Translations under genes and position numbers: made by a program | NCBI RefSeq assembly: GCF_030406325.1 | Contig: NZ_JAUEQY010000045.1 | Location: 1 to 64,000, forward strand | Reading direction: 5' to 3' | Origin: Actinomadura sp. DC4 | GTDB lineage: Bacteria > Actinomycetota > Actinomycetes > Streptosporangiales > Streptosporangiaceae | Length of the DNA: 64,000 nucleotides | In this document: one piece after another, positions 54,537-62,205 of the stretch | How the letters are laid out: the number at the start of each line of letters is the position of its first letter | Position numbering within the stretch: position 1 is the first letter of the stretch | The notes under the pieces: model-generated | The model's database searches: none | Seen by the model: only the letters and a program-made list of their open reading frames with translations | What the model was told of the DNA's origin: nothing

Positions 54537-54573
54537 TTGCCGCAACTTACGCGGCAATGCCCGAGGGGGTCAA
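54537..54573 (-). promoter_or_regulatory. garA promoter with inverted repeat over the -10
   Basis: TTGACC (54573-54568), an 18-bp spacer and TAAGTT (54549-54544) form a promoter on the minus strand. TTGCCGC-N7-GCGGCAA (54537-54557) is a perfect 7-bp inverted repeat that covers the -10, so a bound regulator would block it. The remaining 337-bp gap between garA and the DUF881 gene, where gcvH stands in mycobacteria, holds no gene. Confidence 0.55.
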
Positions 54574-54691
54574 CCGCGACAGGCGTCGTATGCCCTCAAG
54601 CTACCGGTGGCACTGATCCCCGGTCCATGCCGCCGCGCGGGGGAAGAACCGGATGAAACACGCGCTGCCCCAGAAGTTAATAAGGACACGC

Positions 54692-55387
54692 CTAAGGTGA
54701 TCTTACCGCTTGAATAGTGATTTTCTGCCGCTGTGTGACCACCCCTTGGGCGCCGCTGGTGTGCAGCGTCCGGAGTACACCGCCGGGAATGTTCAACGCG
54801 GTCGCGAGCGTGTGCGGGTCGCCGATGGCGAGAAAACGATAAGGCCGGGTGAGCGCGTGCCCGTCGGCCATGACACCGCCGCCGGGCTCGTCGGTGAAAT
54901 AGGTGCTGACCCCGACCCGTACGTCGTCCACCTGGACGACCTCGGCCCCCGCGTCGCGAAGCTCCTCCAGCGTGTCGAGGAGCGAGGCCGCGTGCACCTT
55001 CGCCTGCGGGTCGTTCACCGTCAGCTCGATGCCCGGGCCGGCCGCGGGCAGCGTGCCGGCCAGGATGCCGTACGTCTCCGCGCGCCGCCGGGCGTCCTCC
55101 ATCGCCGCCTGCCCCTGCGTGTCGTGCTGCAGGCCGGCCCTGGTGTCGTCCAGGTCGCGGATGTCCGAGCGCAGCCGGTCCGAGCGCTGGGACAGGTCGC
55201 CGAGGATGCCGACGAGCTCGTCCTGGCGCGCGGTGGCGAACTTGGTGCCCTTGTCGTTGGAGTGCACCTGCGTCGCGACGGCGAAGCCCAGCAGCGCGCA
55301 CAGCAGGGCCACGATGAGCTGCCCCCGGTTGACGCGCGGGCGCAGCAGGCCGGCGCGTTCCTTCTCCTCCTCCGCGGGTTCGCTCAT
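54692..55387 (-). CDS. DUF881 membrane protein (Rv1825-like)
   Basis: The 231-residue protein has one N-terminal TM helix (LIVALLCALLGFAVATQ), a coiled-coil segment (DELVGILGDLSQRSDRLRSDIRDLDD) and the DUF881 core (GPGIELTVNDP...VQVDDVRVGVSTYF, RPYRFLAIGDPHTLATALNIPGGVLRTL). Most of it lies outside the membrane. ATG 55387 overlaps the DUF1290 stop (ATGA). The DUF881-DUF1290-DUF881 trio is a conserved unit near cell-division genes; its role is probably envelope-related but unknown. Confidence 0.93.
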   Translation of the reverse strand: MSEPAEEEKERAGLLRPRVNRGQLIVALLCALLGFAVATQVHSNDKGTKFATARQDELVGILGDLSQRSDRLRSDIRDLDDTRAGLQHDTQGQAAMEDARRRAETYGILAGTLPAAGPGIELTVNDPQAKVHAASLLDTLEELRDAGAEVVQVDDVRVGVSTYFTDEPGGGVMADGHALTRPYRFLAIGDPHTLATALNIPGGVLRTLHTSGAQGVVTQRQKITIQAVRSP

Positions 55388-55716
55388 GCCTGGAAGAGCT
55401 TCCGCCGGATCGCCGCGACGTTGGAGAAGATGCGGATGCCGAGCACGACGACGACCCCGGTGGACAGCTGCGAGCCGACGCCGAGCTGGTCGCCGAAGAA
55501 CACGATGAGCGCGGCGATGATCGTGTTGCTGAGGAACGACACGACGAAGACCTTGTCGTCGAAGAGGCCGTCGAGCCGGGCCCGCAGGCCGCCGAACATC
55601 GCGTCGAGCGCGGCCACGATCGCGATCGGGAGGTACGGCTGCAGCCACAGCGGCACCCCGGGATGGAGCACGAAGCCGAGGACGACCCCGGCGACGAGGC
55701 CGATCAACGCGATCAC
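55384..55716 (-). CDS. sbp: Small basic protein Sbp (DUF1290)
   Basis: The 110-residue membrane protein has three hydrophobic segments: MIALIGLVAGVVLGFVL, LPIAIVAALDAMFGGLRA and VVSFLSNTIIAALIVFFGDQLGVGSQLSTGVVVVLGIRIFSNVAAIRRKLF. This matches DUF1290, called small basic protein in Bacillus, where it lies near ftsA/ftsZ. Both ends overlap the flanking DUF881 genes by ATGA, so the three are cotranslated. Confidence 0.94.
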   Translation of the reverse strand: MIALIGLVAGVVLGFVLHPGVPLWLQPYLPIAIVAALDAMFGGLRARLDGLFDDKVFVVSFLSNTIIAALIVFFGDQLGVGSQLSTGVVVVLGIRIFSNVAAIRRKLFQA

Positions 55717-56567
55717 TTGGGCGTCTCCGTCCGTGCGTAGCGGAGGTCGAGGGCGGGGGCCGCGGGTAGTCGCACGCTGCCATCCTGGCGGATGTCGTAG
55801 CGGATGCCGAACGTGGCCTTGAGGGTGCGGAAGGCGTGGCTCGCCGCCGAGTCGGCGAAGTCGTCTCCGAGGTCGTCGCCGCCGATCGCCGAGACGGTGT
55901 ACGGGGGCGACAGCGGCCGGTAGTCCACGAGGATGGCGTCACCGGCCGACCGGATCGCGGTCGTCGAGGTCATCCGCTGACCGTTGATGGCGACCGCCGT
56001 GGCGCCGGCCGCCCAGAGCCCGTTGACGAGCCGCTGCAGGTCCTGGTCGTAGATCCGGCCGTCCTGCTGGGCCTCCCGGCCGCGCGCCGTACGGGAGTCG
56101 TCCACGGTGACGACCGTCCCGGAGCCGCTGACCGGCGTGGCCGCGGCCACGTCGGCGGCCCGGTCGAGCTCCTGCCGGGCGTCCTGCCCGGCGTCGCTGC
56201 GGGCCAGGGCGGACCTCCGGAGCGCCTCGGTCTGCCCGCGCAGCGCGTCGGCCTGCCGCTGCAGCGTGTCGGTCTCCTGGGTGCGCTGGTGGATCTGGGC
56301 GATGAGGGCGTTGCGCTGCCGTTCGGCGACCGGCGCGCCCCGGCGTACCTGGACGACCGCGATCGCGCCCAGCAACCCGAGGAGCACCGTCGCGGCGAGC
56401 AGCCGGGAGACACGCCCCGAACGGCTGCTCCGCTCGCCCGAGGCGGCGCGCCGGGCCGCGGCGGCCTCATAGTCGGGGTCGAGCCCGGAGCCGGACAGCA
56501 GGTCGGCGAGCAGCGACATGGAGGCGTCCGGCCGGTCCCAGCGCCGCGGTGCTCCCTGTTCGCTCAT
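55713..56567 (-). CDS. DUF881 membrane protein (Rv1823-like)
   Basis: The 284-residue protein has a cytosolic N-terminus (MSLLADLLSGSGLDPDYEAAA), one TM (LLAATVLLGLLGAIAVVQ), a coiled coil (NALIAQIHQRTQETDTLQRQADALRGQTEALRR) and the DUF881 core (SGSGTVVTVDDS...QDLQRLVNGLWAAGATAVAINGQRMTSTTAIRSAG). ATG 56567 has GGGG close upstream; ATG 56576 is nearby. It is the first gene of the DUF881-DUF1290-DUF881 unit. Confidence 0.92.
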   Translation of the reverse strand: MSEQGAPRRWDRPDASMSLLADLLSGSGLDPDYEAAAARRAASGERSSRSGRVSRLLAATVLLGLLGAIAVVQVRRGAPVAERQRNALIAQIHQRTQETDTLQRQADALRGQTEALRRSALARSDAGQDARQELDRAADVAAATPVSGSGTVVTVDDSRTARGREAQQDGRIYDQDLQRLVNGLWAAGATAVAINGQRMTSTTAIRSAGDAILVDYRPLSPPYTVSAIGGDDLGDDFADSAASHAFRTLKATFGIRYDIRQDGSVRLPAAPALDLRYARTETPK

Positions 56568-56725
56568 CCGCCCCATTGTGGCAAGCCCGCGGCACCGCGC
56601 CGAACCACGCGCCCGCGGCCGGCGCCATGAGGCCGGTTCACAGCGAACTTCCAGCCTGCCTGCACGCGCCGTCAAGGAGGAGGCGATGGACTGGCCGTCA
56701 CACGCTCGACGATGGGGGTCTTCCG

Positions 56726-57130
56726 ATGGAACAGACCGGGCCGGCGCCGCTGATGCGGCTGCCGATGAGCGGCTGGACCGTCCGGGTCGGCCGGGGCGCC
56801 GCCGACCGGGCGGCGCTGGAGGTGTACGAGGACGGCCGCATGGCCGACGTCTGCGTCGCCAACCCCGTCTCGGTCTCGGTCTTGCGCGGCGCGCGGCGGA
56901 ACGCCCGCGGCGGCGCGCCGTGGGCGCTGGCCTGGGGCCAGCTGCCCACCGGAGTCACCGCGGTCACGGTGCGGTTCACCGGCCGTAACGCGACGCCCCG
57001 CCCCATCCCGGCGGTCCTGATCGAGAACACCTACTGGGTGGCCGAGACGCCCGGCGACTTCACCGGCGTGACCGTGCACGCGGGCCCGGCCGTCGTCTCC
57101 GGGCGGCTGCGCCGCTCCGGTGGCGCCTGA
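56726..57130 (+). CDS. Hypothetical beta-rich protein
   Basis: The 134-residue protein starts at ATG 56726 with GGGGGTC upstream. The sequence is mostly short strands (MSGWTVRVGRGAADRAALEVYEDGRMADVCVANPVSVSVL, then GVTAVTVRFTG and FTGVTVHAGPAVVSGRL), suggesting a small beta-sandwich. There is no signal peptide. I do not recognise the family. It is divergent from the DUF881 gene and convergent, four bases away, with the hydrolase gene. Confidence 0.6.
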   Translation: MEQTGPAPLMRLPMSGWTVRVGRGAADRAALEVYEDGRMADVCVANPVSVSVLRGARRNARGGAPWALAWGQLPTGVTAVTVRFTGRNATPRPIPAVLIENTYWVAETPGDFTGVTVHAGPAVVSGRLRRSGGA

Positions 57131-57134
57131 CGCG

Positions 57135-58136
57135 CTACCTCCGCGCCGCCAGCGTCTCGACCAGGCGCGCGACCACGTCCGGCGAAGAGATCATCGTCAG
57201 GTGGCGCGCGCCCGGGATCAGCGTGGGCGGCGGAGCGCCGATGCGCCGGGCGGTGTCCGCGGCCGAGGACGGGCTGAAGACGTGGTCCTCGGCGCCGTAC
57301 ACGACGGCCTTGGGCAGCGCGACCTCGCGCAGGTGGGCCAGCCGCGCCTCGCTCAGGCCCGGCACGCCGTACCGCAGCGAACCCCAGACCCCCGTCTCGG
57401 CCCCCGCGACCTGGTACGGCCGGCGCCACACCTCCACGCCCGCGGCGTCGAGGCGCGGGCACGCCGGGCCGCACTGGGAGGAGTAGATCGTCCGGATCAG
57501 CCAGTCGGACCGCAGGACGAGGCGCAGCAGCGTGGTCCGGTACGGCGGGACGACCACGTAACGCACCGCCGGGCCGGGGCCCGCGCCGCTCTTCAGCGCG
57601 TCGCCGTCCAGGAACATCACGCCGCCGGCCCGCCCGGGAGCGCGCAGCACCGCCTCGGCCGCGGTCGCGGCGCCCGCCGAGTGGGCCACGAGCACCGGCC
57701 GGTCGAGCCGCATCGCGTCCAGGAAGGCCAGGAGCTGCCGCACCTGGTGGTCCAGCGTGTACGGCGCGCGCCGCGAGGTGTAGCCGGCGCCGTTCAGGTC
57801 GAGGGCGTAGACGCGGTGGTCGCGGGCGAGCAGCCCGGCCAGGCGCTCCCACGTGTCGGCGGACTCCGCGGCCCCGTGCACGAGCACGATCGGCGAGCCG
57901 GCGCTCCCCCACACGCGGTAGCGCGTCATCAGGTCGCCGGTCCGTACGTACGTCAGCCCGGCCGGCGGGCGGGCGCGCGCCGCGGTCGCCGCGTTGTAGA
58001 CGAATGAGAAGACCGTGCCGGCCACGGCCAGGGCGAGGACGGTCACGCCGGCGCGCCGCAGCCACTTTCGCATGCGGGGAAACCGCCGCCGCGGGACCGC
58101 CTCGTCCTCGCCGGCCGGCGTGTCGGTACCGATCAA
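57135..58136 (-). CDS. Membrane-anchored alpha/beta hydrolase
   Basis: The hydrolase has an N-terminal TM anchor (MRKWLRRAGVTVLALAVAGTVFSFVYN), then a classical fold: IVLVHGAAESADTW oxyanion region, nucleophile elbow VAHSAGAAT (Ser), acid in VYGAEDHVFSP and His in PGARHLTMISSP. TTG 58136 overlaps the stop of the upstream gene (TTGA), giving 333 residues; ATG 58073 would give 312 and still keep the anchor. It is probably cotranscribed with the ManC-like gene. The substrate is unknown. Confidence 0.85.
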   Translation of the reverse strand: MIGTDTPAGEDEAVPRRRFPRMRKWLRRAGVTVLALAVAGTVFSFVYNAATAARARPPAGLTYVRTGDLMTRYRVWGSAGSPIVLVHGAAESADTWERLAGLLARDHRVYALDLNGAGYTSRRAPYTLDHQVRQLLAFLDAMRLDRPVLVAHSAGAATAAEAVLRAPGRAGGVMFLDGDALKSGAGPGPAVRYVVVPPYRTTLLRLVLRSDWLIRTIYSSQCGPACPRLDAAGVEVWRRPYQVAGAETGVWGSLRYGVPGLSEARLAHLREVALPKAVVYGAEDHVFSPSSAADTARRIGAPPPTLIPGARHLTMISSPDVVARLVETLAARR

Positions 58137-60631
58137 GTACCGGCGCTCTCGACGACGCGGGCCCAGTCCTGCAGGAGGTCCTGCGCGGAGTCGCGGTCGG
58201 CGCCCTCGGCCCACAGGTGGGTGACGGCCTCGGCCGGGTCGGGCAGCACGAGGATCCAGCTTGCGTCGTCCTCGATGACGCGTACGCCGTCGGTCGTGTC
58301 GACGACGCGGTCGCCGGCGGCCTCCACGACGTGGCGCATGACGCTGCCCTTGGCCGCCCACGGCGTGGGCACGGACCGCTTGAGCAGGTGCGCCTCGGGG
58401 ATCCGGTGGTCGATCTGGGACAGCGTCAGGCGCGTACGGGCGACCAGGCCGAGCATGCGGATGAAGGCGGCGATGCCGTCCACGGTCGGGCTGAACTCCG
58501 GGATGATGAAGCCGCCCCGGCCGTCGCCGGCGAAGATGCTGTCCTCGGCGGTGGCCGCCTTGGTGAGCACGTCTTGTGAGGTGGAGGTCCATTCGACCTG
58601 CACGCCGTGGAACCTGCAGACCTGCTCGGCCACGCGCGTCGTGGTGACCGGGAGCGCCACGCGCCCGCCCCGGCGCTCGGAGGCGACCAGGTCGAGCACG
58701 ACGAGCAGGCCGCGGTCGTCGCTGATCAGCTCGCCGTTCTCGTTGACGAGGCTGATGCGCTCGCCGACCGGGTCGAACCGCACGCCGAACGCCGCCCGTG
58801 AGGACGACACGAGCTCGCCGAGGCGCTGCAGGTCGCGCATGCGCTCGGCGAGCGTCTCGGTGGGCGACACCTCGTCGAGCCGGTTGTTGACCGTCAGCAC
58901 CTCGACGCCGAGCCGGCCGAGCAGCTGCGGGAGCACCAGAGACGCCGTGCCGCCCGCGCAGTCGATGACGATCTTCAGACCCGCCTCCCGTACGCCGCGC
59001 ATGTTGACGCAGCTCTGGAGGTCGCGCACGTACGTCTCCACGACCCGGGAGGGGTAGGACAGCTCGGCGATCTCGCCGGGGAAGGCCCGGCGGTACTCCT
59101 GGCGGCCGAAGACCCGCTCCAGCTTGCGCTGGGCGCTCTGGGACAGGTCGGCGCCCTGGTCGTCGAGGAACACGATGTCGACGCCCTGGGAGTCGCCCGG
59201 GGTCGTACGGATCACGATGCCGCCGACGGAGTCCTCGCGCGCGGTCTCATAGCGCGCGACCGGGACCGGGCACGCCTCCAGGTCCTGCACGTTGATGGCG
59301 CTCGCGGTGAGCGCGCTCTGCACGGCGCGGTTGAGGGTGCGGGCGGCGCGGGAGGCGTCGCGGGAGGCGGTGACGCTGGCGCCCTTCTTGAGCGTCGTGG
59401 CGTACGCGCTCGCGAGGCGTACGGCGAGCTCAGGCGTGATCTCTACGTTGATGAGGCCGGACACGCCGCGCGGGCCGAAGAGCGTGCGCTGGCCGCGGGA
59501 CTCCCAGATGACGCTCGTGTTGACGACCGCGCCGGCCTCGATCGTCTTGAAGGGGTAGACCTTGACGTCGCTGGAGACGTACGCCTCGGACTCGATGACG
59601 CACTCGTCGCCGATGACCGCGCCCTCCTCGATGCGGGCGCCGGCCATCACGTCGGTGTTCTTGCCGACGACGCAGCCGCGGAGGTTCGTGGAGGGCCCGA
59701 TGAAGACGTTGTCGTGCACGACGGCGCGGTGCAGGAACGCGCCCTCCTTGACGACGACGTTGCTGCCGAGCACGGTGTACTCCCGCAGCTCGGCGCCGGC
59801 CTCGACCTTGGCGTAGTCGCCGATGTAGAGCGGGCCCTTCAGCACCGCCTCGGAGTCGACCTCCGCGCCCTCGGCGACCCAGACGCCCGGGGAGACCTCG
59901 AAGCCGTCGGGCTCGATGTCCACCTTGCCGGACAGCATGTCGGCCTGGGCCTTGAGGTAGCTCTCGTGGGTGCCGACGTCCTCCCAGTAGCCGTCGGCGA
60001 CGTAGCCGTACAGCGGCGCGCCCTCGGCGAGGAGCTTGGGGAACACGTCGCCGGACCAGTCGACCGACTCGCCCGCCGCGACGTGGTCGAGGACCTCGGG
60101 CTCCATGACGTAGATGCCGGTGTTGGCCGTGTCGGAGAACACCTGGCCCCAGGTCGGCTTCTCCAGGAACCGCTGCACGCGGCCGTCGTCATCGATGATG
60201 ATGATGCCGAACTCCAGCGGGTTGGGCACCCGCTTGAGGCCGATGGTGACCAGCGCGCCGTTCTCCTTGTGGAAGCGCACGAGGTCGGTCAGGTCGATGT
60301 CGGTGAGGGCGTCGCCGGAGATGACAAGGAAGCGTTCGTCGCGGAGGGCGTCCTGGGCGTTCTTGACGCTGCCGGCGGTGCCGAGCGGCATCTCCTCGGT
60401 GGCGTAGCTCAGCGCCATGCCGATCTCTTCGCCGTCGCCGAAGTAGTTGCGCACGAGCGCGGCGAGGAACTGGACGGTGACGACGGTCTCGGTGAAGCCG
60501 TGCCGCTTGAGCAGGCGCAGCACGTGTTCCATGATCGGTTTGTTGACCACCGGGAGCAGCGGCTTGGGCTGGTTGGCCGTCATCGGCCGCAGCCGCGTCC
60601 CCTCGCCACCCGCCATCACAACGGCCTTCAC
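58133..60631 (-). CDS. Mannose-1-phosphate guanylyltransferase fused to a degenerate phosphomannomutase domain
   Basis: The 832-residue protein has an NTP-transferase domain (KAVVMAGGEGTRLRPMTANQPKPLLPVVNKPIMEH; NPLEFGIIIIDDDGRV), a left-handed beta-helix (about 250-370), and a C-terminal phosphohexomutase fold. The mutase part lacks the usual active-site signatures. The phosphoserine loop TASHNP is absent (GGIVIRTTPGDSQGVD in the corresponding place) and the metal loop DGDxDR reads DPVGERI. It would therefore make GDP-mannose (or another NDP-sugar) but not interconvert hexose phosphates. GTG 60631 with AAGGAG eight bases upstream is preferred to GTG 60640. Confidence 0.9.
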   Translation of the reverse strand: MKAVVMAGGEGTRLRPMTANQPKPLLPVVNKPIMEHVLRLLKRHGFTETVVTVQFLAALVRNYFGDGEEIGMALSYATEEMPLGTAGSVKNAQDALRDERFLVISGDALTDIDLTDLVRFHKENGALVTIGLKRVPNPLEFGIIIIDDDGRVQRFLEKPTWGQVFSDTANTGIYVMEPEVLDHVAAGESVDWSGDVFPKLLAEGAPLYGYVADGYWEDVGTHESYLKAQADMLSGKVDIEPDGFEVSPGVWVAEGAEVDSEAVLKGPLYIGDYAKVEAGAELREYTVLGSNVVVKEGAFLHRAVVHDNVFIGPSTNLRGCVVGKNTDVMAGARIEEGAVIGDECVIESEAYVSSDVKVYPFKTIEAGAVVNTSVIWESRGQRTLFGPRGVSGLINVEITPELAVRLASAYATTLKKGASVTASRDASRAARTLNRAVQSALTASAINVQDLEACPVPVARYETAREDSVGGIVIRTTPGDSQGVDIVFLDDQGADLSQSAQRKLERVFGRQEYRRAFPGEIAELSYPSRVVETYVRDLQSCVNMRGVREAGLKIVIDCAGGTASLVLPQLLGRLGVEVLTVNNRLDEVSPTETLAERMRDLQRLGELVSSSRAAFGVRFDPVGERISLVNENGELISDDRGLLVVLDLVASERRGGRVALPVTTTRVAEQVCRFHGVQVEWTSTSQDVLTKAATAEDSIFAGDGRGGFIIPEFSPTVDGIAAFIRMLGLVARTRLTLSQIDHRIPEAHLLKRSVPTPWAAKGSVMRHVVEAAGDRVVDTTDGVRVIEDDASWILVLPDPAEAVTHLWAEGADRDSAQDLLQDWARVVESAGT

Positions 60632-60662
60632 TGGAGCCACTCCTTCGCGATGGGTGCGCCGA

Positions 60663-61256
60663 TCATGGTCTGGGTTCGGCTCCCTTCAGTTCACCGGTGC
60701 TGTCTCCGGCCCGTACGAGCTGCCGGACCTGGACGGTGTAGAGGACGGCCGCCCACCAGTACAGGCCGGTTCCCCAGAGAGTGAACGCCCAGCCGATGAC
60801 CTTCGCGACCGTGGCCCAGGAACCGTCGTGCGCGCCCAGGAGGAGGAGCGGGAAGGCGTACAGCAGGCAGAGGGTGGCGGCCTTTCCGATGAAGTGCACC
60901 GGCGGGGGGCCGTAGCCGTGTCTCTTCAGCAGGAACAGCGGCAGTCCCATGTACACCTCGCGGGCGACGAGCACCACGGCCAGCCAGAGCGGGACGATGT
61001 CCCGTACGACCAGGCCGATCAGGGTCGCGAAGATGTAGAGACGGTCCGCCGCGGGATCCAGGAGCGTGCCGATCCGGCTGGTCTGGTCGAGCATCCGGGC
61101 GAGCTTGCCGTCCAGCCAGTCCGACAGCGCGGCGAAGACGAGGATGCCCAGCGCCCACCAGTCCTGCTTGATCAGCACAAGCCACAGAAAGACGGGCGTG
61201 CCCAGTAGACGGGCGAAGCTCAATGCGTTCGGCCACGTCCACAGTCGGTCGTTCAA
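60663..61256 (-). CDS. CDP-alcohol phosphatidyltransferase (PgsA2-like, Rv1822 position)
   Basis: The 197-residue membrane enzyme has the CDP-alcohol signature DWLDGKLARMLDQTSRIGTLLDPAADR, containing all four Asp residues in the D-x2-DG-x2-AR-x8-G-x3-D-x3-D arrangement. Several TM segments follow (LYIFATLIGLVVRDIVPLWLAVVLVAREVYMG; ATLCLLYAFPLLLLGA). It transfers a phosphatidyl group to an alcohol, probably glycerol-3-phosphate or an inositol derivative. The start is TTG 61256 with GGGAGG upstream. Position and order match mycobacterial pgsA2. Confidence 0.92.
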   Translation of the reverse strand: MNDRLWTWPNALSFARLLGTPVFLWLVLIKQDWWALGILVFAALSDWLDGKLARMLDQTSRIGTLLDPAADRLYIFATLIGLVVRDIVPLWLAVVLVAREVYMGLPLFLLKRHGYGPPPVHFIGKAATLCLLYAFPLLLLGAHDGSWATVAKVIGWAFTLWGTGLYWWAAVLYTVQVRQLVRAGDSTGELKGAEPRP

Positions 61257-61481
61257 CGGCCACCTCCCGCTCCCCAGCGCTGGTCATGACCTTACCTGTC
61301 GGTACTGGCGTGCCGAATAAGTGGTGCGGAACGTGGCCGGAATACGGCATTGACGGCGCACGCTGCCCGGACGCGGGCGGGGCGCCGACGGTCGCGGCGG
61401 GGTGACGCGCTTTCGCCCGTACGAGCCGTCCGGCTTCGGCCAGCCAGGCGGGCGCCGCTGGCCGAGACGGCCGGCGGCGTG

Positions 61482-61670
61482 CTAAAGGTCCGGCCGACGT
61501 GCGCATTCCGCATTACGGCCGTCCGTGTCGCGCGGATGGCGGGTCCCGGCCGGGACGAGTGCCAGCTCCACACAGTTGCCACTCGGGTTGCTCCGGCTGC
61601 TCTTACGCCACGCCACCCCCGAGGGGCCGGGCGGTGCGTCATGTCCCATGTCACCGATCCGACGACGCAT
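61482..61670 (-). CDS. DUF397-domain small protein (C-terminus probably altered)
   Basis: The 62-residue protein has the unmistakable DUF397 core VAWRKSSRSNPSGNCVELALVP. The second half normally reads VAVRDSKDPDGP...EWRAF, but here it continues GTRHPRDTDGRNAECARRPDL, which fits poorly; other frames look no better. It may be a frameshifted or young, divergent copy. DUF397 proteins usually sit next to an XRE regulator, and none is here. ATG 61670 has GGGGG upstream; ATG 61649 is an alternative. The 225 bp up to pgsA hold nothing clear. Confidence 0.6.
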   Translation of the reverse strand: MRRRIGDMGHDAPPGPSGVAWRKSSRSNPSGNCVELALVPAGTRHPRDTDGRNAECARRPDL

Positions 61671-62205
61671 CGGTCCCCCTAAGAACGACGCCCTCACGGA
61701 TGCGGCGTCACAGGATCGGCGGATCGTGTGGCGTTCTGTGATCGATGCGGAGGCTCACGGGCCAGCGCGCCCGCCGGTGATTGCGGACATCATAGATCGT
61801 GCACATGCTATGCGCACGTGCATAATGACAGTGCACATTTAGGACATGCTGCCATTACGCGGTGTATGCGGCCGAATTACACAATAACGTCAGCAGGCTG
61901 TCGAAATCAGCCGAACGGCGAGTGAGAGGGCGCCGGACGCCCGGCGGCCGTGACCGTCGTCGGCGTCCGGCGCCCCTATCGCCGGCTCCGGATGCGCGTG
62001 GAGCCGGTCAAGTGACGGGGCCGGACCTTCTGGGGCGGATCGACGACCTCGTCATCCTTTTCTCCCGGCCGCCGGGGCCACACGGGCAGGGCGGTGCGAT
62101 GAGTCGTGCACCTTCGCGGGATCGGAACACCCGCGGGCCTCGCGGCACACTACGACGGTAACCCCGCAGGTCAGCCCGGCGGAAGGGGGGTGCGCTCCCC
62201 GGCGG
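61671..62205. other. 535-bp intergenic region with GTGCAC repeats, a strong hairpin and a doubtful Cys-rich ORF
   Basis: Base composition is noticeably lower in GC at 61730-61920. GTGCAC and related palindromes recur (about 61800, 61813 as GCACGTGC, and 61832). A plus frame 61728-61925 encodes 65 residues rich in Cys and His (AFCDRCGG...GDCGHHRSCTCYAH), but its third positions are about half A/T, unlike real genes here. GGGCGCCGGACGCC/GGCGTCCGGCGCCC (61928-61941 and 61962-61975) is a perfect 14-bp stem with a 20-nt loop, a likely terminator. Confidence 0.5.
61928..61975. terminator. 14-bp perfect stem, likely bidirectional terminator
   Basis: The arms GGGCGCCGGACGCC and GGCGTCCGGCGCCC are exact complements around a 20-nt loop. 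It lies two bases after the doubtful Cys-rich frame and 230 bp downstream of the glucoamylase stop on the other strand, so it may end either transcript. There is no T-run. Confidence 0.65.

Noticed and set aside
61292-61654. 120-codon minus frame overlapping the DUF397 gene
   Set aside because: It is a shifted frame of the DUF397 coding sequence and has no recognisable domain.
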